Source: Chloroflexota bacterium (GTDB lineage: Bacteria > Chloroflexota > Anaerolineae > Anaerolineales > UBA4823). From it: a DNA stretch of 18,153 nt. Position numbers and translations under genes: made by a program. Where the stretch lies: contig JAGDMX010000017.1 of the NCBI GenBank assembly GCA_017860725.1, forward strand, positions 1-18,153. Reading direction: 5' to 3'. The notes under the pieces were generated by a model. That model had not been told where the DNA came from. It searched no databases and saw only the letters and a list, made by a program, of their open reading frames with translations. How positions within the stretch are numbered: the first letter of the stretch is position 1; every line of letters begins with the position of its first letter. Positions 13,972-18,153 of this stretch are shown in pieces.

Positions 13972-15147
13972 ATGAGTTACTCACAAGTTTTTAAACAATC
14001 CTGGCGCCTGGCCTGGAACCTGCGCGTCCTGTGGATTTTCGGTTTCTTGCTGGCGCTTACCTCAAGCGGCGGTATCTGGTGGCTAGGCACTTTGGACAAT
14101 AATACGGCCAAGCAAGCCGGCATCACCGTTTACCTGCCTGATGAACAGGTTTGGCATTTTTTCAGGGGCGAAGGGTTGCGGATTGATCTCACCACGCCCG
14201 GCCAGCCGAAATTCCTGATCCAGCAGGGTTTTGGCTGGGTCGAACTGCAAGAAATTACCTGGCCAGAGTGGGATCTGGGGGAGGTTGACCTTTCAGCATT
14301 GTTAATTTTCCTGGCAATCGAGGCCGGTGTTCTGTTGCTTCTAACCATCTTGCTCCGCTACACCTCTGAGTCAGCAGTCATCCGCAGTGTAAACCTGCAT
14401 GCAGCCACTGGCGAAAAACCGAGCTTTGCTTACAGCCTGCGCCAGGGATGGTCCCGCACGGCCTGGCGATTATTCGTGATCGACTTGGTGATATTCCTGG
14501 TTGTGACCATTGTCATGCTGGCCATTCTGTTGGTGGCCGCCTCTCCGCTATTGCTATGGGGCTCCGGGAACACCTTCGCTGGAATTATCGGCACGATCTT
14601 GTCGGCTGTGCTGTTCTTTCCCTGGATCCTGCTGTTCTTTCTGGTTGTTCCAGCCACATCGCTCTTGCGGGAAGTTTTCTGGCGAGCCTGCGCAGTGGGC
14701 GAGGTCGGTGCACCCGCAGCTATCGGTAAGGGATTTTCCGTCATTCGGCACAATTTTGCGGAAGTCATCGTAACCTGGTTGATCTGGGTCGGGATAGATC
14801 TGGTATGGCTGCTGGCTGCCATCCCCTTGTTCATCATATTGTCGCCACTCTTCGTTGTGGGGATCATGATCGGGGCTGTGCTGTGCATCGTACCCGGTCT
14901 GATCGTGGCGGGGATATCGTCGCTGTTCTTCAGCGGAATCACAGCCTGGCTGATGGGTGCGCTGGTTGCAGTCCCCATTTTCCTGGTGGCAATATTCTCG
15001 CCGATCACATTCCTGGCAGGATTCGTGCGTCTATTCCGCTCCAATCTGTGGACCCTGACTTACCGGGAGCTGCCCAGCCTGAAACAAGTCGAGCCAGCGG
15101 TTGCTGCTCAAACGGGCGCTCCGTTATCCAGGCCGGCTACTCCATAA
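13972..15147 (+). CDS. Polytopic membrane protein of unknown function
   Basis: The product has 391 residues. It opens with a cytoplasmic-looking MSYSQVFKQSWRLAWNLRVLWIFGFLLAL, and the first hydrophobic segment spans about 18-38. A hydrophilic stretch of about 75 residues follows (about 42-115). There are then about six to seven more hydrophobic segments, including FVIDLVIFLVVTIVMLAILL, a long continuous hydrophobic block before SGITAWLMGALVAVPIFL, and a soluble tail of about 40 residues. The opening 'S-x-x-W-x-x-x-x-x-N-x-x-L-W-x-F-G' is a pattern I associate with uncharacterised membrane proteins common in Chloroflexota and actinobacteria, but no function is known. AAGGAG (13958-13963) lies 8 bases before the ATG, the strongest ribosome site in the window, and TACAAT at 13943-13948 is a possible -10. 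It has its own terminator at 15179-15226, so it is probably a single-gene unit. Confidence 0.87.
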   Translation: MSYSQVFKQSWRLAWNLRVLWIFGFLLALTSSGGIWWLGTLDNNTAKQAGITVYLPDEQVWHFFRGEGLRIDLTTPGQPKFLIQQGFGWVELQEITWPEWDLGEVDLSALLIFLAIEAGVLLLLTILLRYTSESAVIRSVNLHAATGEKPSFAYSLRQGWSRTAWRLFVIDLVIFLVVTIVMLAILLVAASPLLLWGSGNTFAGIIGTILSAVLFFPWILLFFLVVPATSLLREVFWRACAVGEVGAPAAIGKGFSVIRHNFAEVIVTWLIWVGIDLVWLLAAIPLFIILSPLFVVGIMIGAVLCIVPGLIVAGISSLFFSGITAWLMGALVAVPIFLVAIFSPITFLAGFVRLFRSNLWTLTYRELPSLKQVEPAVAAQTGAPLSRPATP

Positions 15148-15178
15148 ATAATTTCGGCACAGATATCGCAATAAGGGC

Positions 15179-15226
15179 ATCTCGTTTCCGGGAGTGGCGG
15201 CATACCTCCCGGAAACGAGATTTTTT
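15179..15226 (+). terminator. Strong intrinsic terminator after the membrane-protein gene
   Basis: Bases 15179-15194 and 15206-15221 are perfect reverse complements (16 bp: ATCTCGTTTCCGGGAG and its partner), with an 11-base loop. The right arm runs into six T (15221-15226). It lies 32 bases after the stop codon at 15147. This is the clearest terminator in the window. Confidence 0.93.
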
Positions 15227-15410
15227 AAACGCCTCGCTCCTCTGATCAGGTATCTTCCTAGATATTGTTGGAGCGTGGGTGCTCTTCGGCGCAATCTACC
15301 GCCAATACCCACCTCTCTCGAATTTTCGGATGAATTTTAAATCTACACAAGCACGTGGCATATTTTAGGCAATTAGGGTATCATCTTATCGAAAACGAGT
15401 CACAACCGCC
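15227..15410. other. Gene-free stretch before the YjbQ gene; possible structured leader
   Basis: No ORF of note. A composite hairpin is possible: GTGGGT (15275-15280) pairs with ACCCAC (15307-15312), and inside it GGCG (15288-15291) pairs with CGCC (15300-15303). A TATCAT hexamer at 15379-15384 is a candidate -10 for the downstream gene, with a poor -35. I see no recognised riboswitch. Confidence 0.3.
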
Positions 15411-15830
15411 ATGAAATCCTACCGCAAAGAACTCTGGTTTAATATCCCGTCTCGCAGAAGTTTTATTAATATCACTCCCCAGGTTGTAGAATGCATACGT
15501 GAAAGCGGAGTAAAAGAAGGCCTGGCCCTGGTCAACGCCATGCACATCACTGCTTCGGTGTTTATCAATGATGACGAGTCCGGCCTGCACAAAGATTACG
15601 ACGATTGGCTGGAAGAGTTAGCGCCACACGAACCGGTCAGCCAATACCAACACAACCAAACCGGCGAGGATAATGCCGACGCCCACTTGAAGCGGCAGAT
15701 CATGGGGCGCGAAGTGGTGGTCGCCATCACCAATGGAAGCCTGGATTTTGGCCCCTGGGAGCAGATCTTTTACGGTGAGTTCGACGGCCGCCGGAGGAAA
15801 CGCGTGCTAGTTAAGATTATCGGGGAGTAA
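15411..15830 (+). CDS. yjbQ: YjbQ family protein (secondary thiamine-phosphate synthase family)
   Basis: The product has 139 residues, full length for the UPF0047/YjbQ family. The three conserved histidines of the presumed metal site are present: His45 (NAMHITAS), His81 (YQHN) and His92 (DAHLKRQIMG). Also present are GSLDFGPWEQIFYGEFDGRRRKRV, the signature C-terminal strand region, and the acidic DDES-x-L-x-x-DYDDWLEELAP segment. E. coli YjbQ was named for weak thiamine-phosphate synthase activity in overexpression; the physiological role remains unclear. Nothing thiamine-related is nearby. It is cytosolic and compact, and probably a trimer as for relatives. The ribosome site is weak, with only AACGAG upstream. 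It is separated from the membrane-protein gene by a strong terminator, so it has its own transcription. The next gene starts 124 bases later. Confidence 0.92.
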   Translation: MKSYRKELWFNIPSRRSFINITPQVVECIRESGVKEGLALVNAMHITASVFINDDESGLHKDYDDWLEELAPHEPVSQYQHNQTGEDNADAHLKRQIMGREVVVAITNGSLDFGPWEQIFYGEFDGRRRKRVLVKIIGE

Positions 15831-15894
15831 AATTTCCAAGAAATATTCAGAGTATTTTAGTTATATATTCCCTCTACACCGGGTAAATCTCGTG

Positions 15895-15900
15895 TAAAAT
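15895..15900 (+). promoter_or_regulatory. Candidate -10 for the binding-protein/sensor unit
   Basis: TAAAAT about 55 bases before the ATG at 15955, just upstream of a G-rich run. It lies next to an imperfect repeat ACAC...GTGT (15876-15894) that might be an operator. The -35 partner is weak. The ribosome site AAGGA (15942-15946) is 8 bases from the ATG and is convincing. Confidence 0.35.
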
Positions 15901-15954
15901 AGGGGGGATGCGTTTTCTTTTAACAAATCGACATGATTAGTAAGGACATTTCCA

Positions 15955-17334
15955 ATGACAGAACCGACCTATAAACTCTCGCGCCGGGACTTTCTAAGAC
16001 TGGCCGGCCTTGCCACTGCCGGGGTGGCACTGGCCTCTTGCGGGGTGAAGCCGCCTGCCTCCACGCAGCCTGCAGGAGGGCCGGTGCAACTGGTCTATCA
16101 GGACTGGCGTACGGAATGGTTCCCGGCCATGGCACAGGAAATGCTCACCAAGTTTAACTCCGAGCACCCGAACATCCAGGTATTCTATACGCCCGATCCT
16201 GAAAACAAGGTGGAAAAGATGCTAGAGGACTTTGCGGCGGGGACTGCCTCGGACGTATTTTCTGGGTGCTGTGATTTCTTCCCGGCCTGGGCGGATGCGG
16301 GCTATTTGCTGGATCTACGCCCCTATGTGGAGGCCGACCTGGACCAGAGCACAATCGACGATTGGTCGAAAGCCCAGTACCAGGCGCTTTTTACACGGGA
16401 TGGCTTGCAGTATGCTTTGCCCATGTACCATGGCGCGCTGGCGCTGTACTACAACAAAGATCTATTCGATGCCACTAGTGTGGAATACCCGGATGGAAGC
16501 TGGACACATGAGGATTACCTGGAAGCGATGAACAAGCTAACCGTGCGGGATGGCTCCCAGGTCACCCAATGGGGCAGCATGTTTGACGTATCCTGGGATC
16601 GCATCCAGATGCACGTCAATGGGTGGGGGGGACATTATGTCAGTCCGGAAGATCCCAAGCGCTGCGAGATGGCATCACCCCTGGCATTGGAAGCTCAAGA
16701 ATGGCTGCGCCAACGCATGTGGGATGATAAAGTGATGGCGACATTTCTGGATGTGCAAAGTCAATCCACCAGCCAGGCCTTTATCGCCCAAAAAATAGCC
16801 ATGGTCGAAGATGGCTCCTGGGCTTTGAAAAACATCCTGGACGGAGCCAATTTTCGCGTGGGGGTGGCGCCCTTCCCAATAGGACCGGCGCGCCAGGTAA
16901 CGCTGGGTACGACCGATGGTTTCGCGATCTTTAAAGGTACAAAGTACCCTGATGAAGCCTGGGAATTCCTGAAATTCCTGATCAGCAAGGATTATGGTCG
17001 CGCCATGGCGCAAGCTCATTTCTTGCAGCCGGCGCGCACTTCCCTGGTACCGGAATGGGCGGGATATATTCGCCAGGAATACCCGGAACAAACCAAAGAA
17101 ATCAACCTGGAGGCTTTTGCCGATGGGCAAATTAAGGGCTATTCGGTAACAGTCGAGCATTTCCCCAACATGGTTGGTGTCGGAAGTATCGCTGAAGATG
17201 CCTGGGATCAGATTTTTACCTTGGGTAAAGCTCCGGTGAGCGAGATGGCCAATGTCTGCCAGCAGATTGAGGCCATTCAGCAGCAGGCAGGTGGATTGAC
17301 ACCCGGATCCTGCGAATGCGAGGCCGTCAGCTAA
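15955..17334 (+). CDS. Tat-targeted lipoprotein, ABC-type extracellular sugar-binding protein
   Basis: The product has 459 residues. The N-terminus has a twin-arginine motif (SRRDFLRLAG, Arg10 and Arg11), a hydrophobic stretch and a lipobox LASC with Cys29, so it should be exported by Tat and lipid-anchored. A Pro/Thr/Ser-rich linker follows. The rest matches family 1 (UgpB/MalE-like) solute-binding proteins: KFNSEHPNIQVFYTPDPENKVEKMLEDFAAGTASDVF, LDLRPYVEAD, YALPMYHGALALYYNKDLFDA, AFIAQKIAMVEDGSWAL, and DGFAIFKGTKYPDEAWEFLKFL. Such proteins bind oligosaccharides for ABC import. No permease or ATPase genes are seen, and the next gene, 9 bases away, is a membrane sensor. The protein may thus feed a sensor rather than, or as well as, a transporter. 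The C-terminus is cysteine-bearing (GSCECEAVS), unusual for the family. AAGGA lies 8 bases upstream of the ATG. Confidence 0.92.
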   Translation: MTEPTYKLSRRDFLRLAGLATAGVALASCGVKPPASTQPAGGPVQLVYQDWRTEWFPAMAQEMLTKFNSEHPNIQVFYTPDPENKVEKMLEDFAAGTASDVFSGCCDFFPAWADAGYLLDLRPYVEADLDQSTIDDWSKAQYQALFTRDGLQYALPMYHGALALYYNKDLFDATSVEYPDGSWTHEDYLEAMNKLTVRDGSQVTQWGSMFDVSWDRIQMHVNGWGGHYVSPEDPKRCEMASPLALEAQEWLRQRMWDDKVMATFLDVQSQSTSQAFIAQKIAMVEDGSWALKNILDGANFRVGVAPFPIGPARQVTLGTTDGFAIFKGTKYPDEAWEFLKFLISKDYGRAMAQAHFLQPARTSLVPEWAGYIRQEYPEQTKEINLEAFADGQIKGYSVTVEHFPNMVGVGSIAEDAWDQIFTLGKAPVSEMANVCQQIEAIQQQAGGLTPGSCECEAVS

Positions 17335-17343
17335 GCAAGAGTC

Positions 17344-18153
17344 ATGAGCTTACATCGCCCCAAGTTCAAACTGCGCACCAAGATCATCGCCTGGTCCTTC
17401 ATTCCCACGGCGATTATTTTGCTGCTGGTGGCAACAATGATTTACCTGGCCTACCAGCAAGAAACCGAGCGGGTGGTCATTAACCGTGACCGGGAGCTGG
17501 CGCTGGCGCGCCGGCCGGCTGTGTACAATGGCACGGTAGATCAACAGCGCGAAGCTCTCGAAAAATCCAAGAACCGGCTGGTGTTCTTCGATGGTGGGGT
17601 TTACTTGTTAAATAACCTGGGGGGCCTGATCGCAGCTCAACCAAACGATCCAGCGCTGATAGGGCAGGACTGGTCGGACCGTACTTTCTTTGAAAGCATG
17701 GTACGCTCACCTGGATTGTTTATCTCCAACATCGAAAACGAAGGGCCATATGGCGAGCAGGTGATCACCATGGCGGTACCCATCCTGGGTGAAAATGACG
17801 AGTTCAAAGGTGTCGCTGCCGGCATGTACCGGTTGGAATCCACACCAGCCAGCTCTTTATATGGGAACCTGCTGAAACTGCGGATTGGTCAAGGGGGAAA
17901 AGCCTACGTAGTTGACGGTCATGAAACGATCCTGTTCGCGACGGATACCAACCAAATCGGGAGCAGGTTTTCGAGCCACCCAGTTGCCCAACAGGCACTC
18001 CAGGGGGAGGTAGATGCCACACGCTCAATAGCACAGGATGGCAGTGACATCGTGGCGGGATACGCGCCGGTGCCGCGTACCCAGTGGACCCTGGTGGTCG
18101 AACAGGATTGGGACGAGCTGGTGCGCCAAGGGCAGGGCTATCGCCGCTTCTTG
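17344..18153 (+). CDS. Membrane sensor with extracytoplasmic dCache domain, 3'-truncated by window edge
   Basis: The frame is open from the ATG to the last base, giving 270 residues of a longer protein. A short basic N-terminus (HRPKFKLRTK) leads to one membrane helix (about 14-37, IIAWSFIPTAIILLLVATMIYLAY). After it comes an extracytoplasmic region: RLVFFDGGVYLLNNLGGLIAAQP, IGQDWSDRTFFESMVRSPGLFISNI, QVITMAVPILGENDEFKGVAAGMYRL, then a second half GGKAYVVDGHETILFATDTNQIGSRFSSHP and IVAGYAPVPRTQWTLVVEQDWDEL. This is a dCache-type ligand sensor. The output domain, probably a histidine kinase, is beyond the window; a chemoreceptor or cyclase is possible. The helix after the membrane segment is unusually short (INRDRELALARRPAVYNG), as if about 30 residues were lost near a CTGGCG tandem at 17497-17508. 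Only a weak AAGAG precedes the start, so it is probably coupled to the binding-protein gene. Confidence 0.85.
   Translation, partial: MSLHRPKFKLRTKIIAWSFIPTAIILLLVATMIYLAYQQETERVVINRDRELALARRPAVYNGTVDQQREALEKSKNRLVFFDGGVYLLNNLGGLIAAQPNDPALIGQDWSDRTFFESMVRSPGLFISNIENEGPYGEQVITMAVPILGENDEFKGVAAGMYRLESTPASSLYGNLLKLRIGQGGKAYVVDGHETILFATDTNQIGSRFSSHPVAQQALQGEVDATRSIAQDGSDIVAGYAPVPRTQWTLVVEQDWDELVRQGQGYRRFL

Noticed and set aside
14430..15044. 204-residue ORF on the minus strand inside the membrane-protein gene
   Set aside because: Composition (Thr/Ile/Asn/Lys repeats) is what the antisense of hydrophobic codons gives. No domain is seen and the sense gene has a strong ribosome site.
16675..17160. 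161-residue minus-strand ORF inside the binding-protein gene
   Set aside because: Antisense shadow; the sense frame matches a known family along its whole length.
1..18153. Search for defence systems, CRISPR repeats, integrases, transposases, tRNA genes and attachment sites
   Set aside because: No regularly spaced repeats, no recognisable recombinase or nuclease-based defence gene, and no tRNA-like cloverleaf were found by eye. The AlkX-type glycosylase alone does not make a defence system.

Overview
The window is 18.2 kb of gene-dense bacterial chromosome, and most of it reads as ordinary metabolic and accessory content. No rRNA, tRNA, CRISPR array, transposase or phage gene was seen. The mix of families suggests an anaerobic or facultative member of the Chloroflexota, probably an Anaerolineae-like lineage: tandem GH4 glycosidases with a BadF-type kinase, a Tat-targeted sugar-binding lipoprotein next to a dCache sensor, a DUF166 protein and a small PH-domain protein. 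That assignment is inferred from gene content and protein style, not from a marker gene.

Layout. (1) 1-4560: the 3' end of a DUF166 gene. A rhamnulose-1-phosphate-aldolase-like gene on the minus strand diverges from a PH-domain gene that has an excellent extended -10 promoter. A two-gene unit follows, a GNAT acetyltransferase and a 537-aa protein of unknown function. (2) 4572-6232: minus-strand Rieske oxygenase and a second GNAT gene, separated by a perfect 22-bp palindrome at 5604-5650. (3) 6361-13885: a long plus-strand run that looks like one operon or two nested ones. Its order is maa-like acetyltransferase, YcaQ/AlkX-type DNA glycosylase, two GH4 glycosidases, BadF/NagK-type kinase, MFS permease and O-methyltransferase. 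The first four genes are separated by 0 to 3 bases. (4) 13972-15147: a polytopic membrane protein with a strong Shine-Dalgarno sequence, followed by a textbook intrinsic terminator. (5) 15411-15830: a YjbQ-family protein. (6) 15955 to the right edge: a Tat lipoprotein, ABC-type sugar-binding, followed 9 bases later by a membrane sensor whose cytoplasmic part lies beyond the window.

How the genes may work together. The most coherent unit is the glycoside cluster. An MFS permease could import a di- or oligosaccharide, the BadF-type kinase could phosphorylate it or a released sugar, and two NAD+/metal-dependent GH4 enzymes could cleave it. One GH4 carries a Cys-His signature (non-phosphorylated sugars) and the other a Cys-Asn signature (6-phospho sugars). 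Both signatures differ from the characterised subgroups I know, so the true substrate may be new. The binding-protein and sensor pair at the right edge could form a periplasmic sugar-sensing module. I found no convincing evidence of a wholly new defence or mobile system. The best leads are the glycoside cluster, the binding-protein/sensor pair, the unassigned 537-aa protein, the Gln-for-His change in the aldolase and the perfect palindrome.
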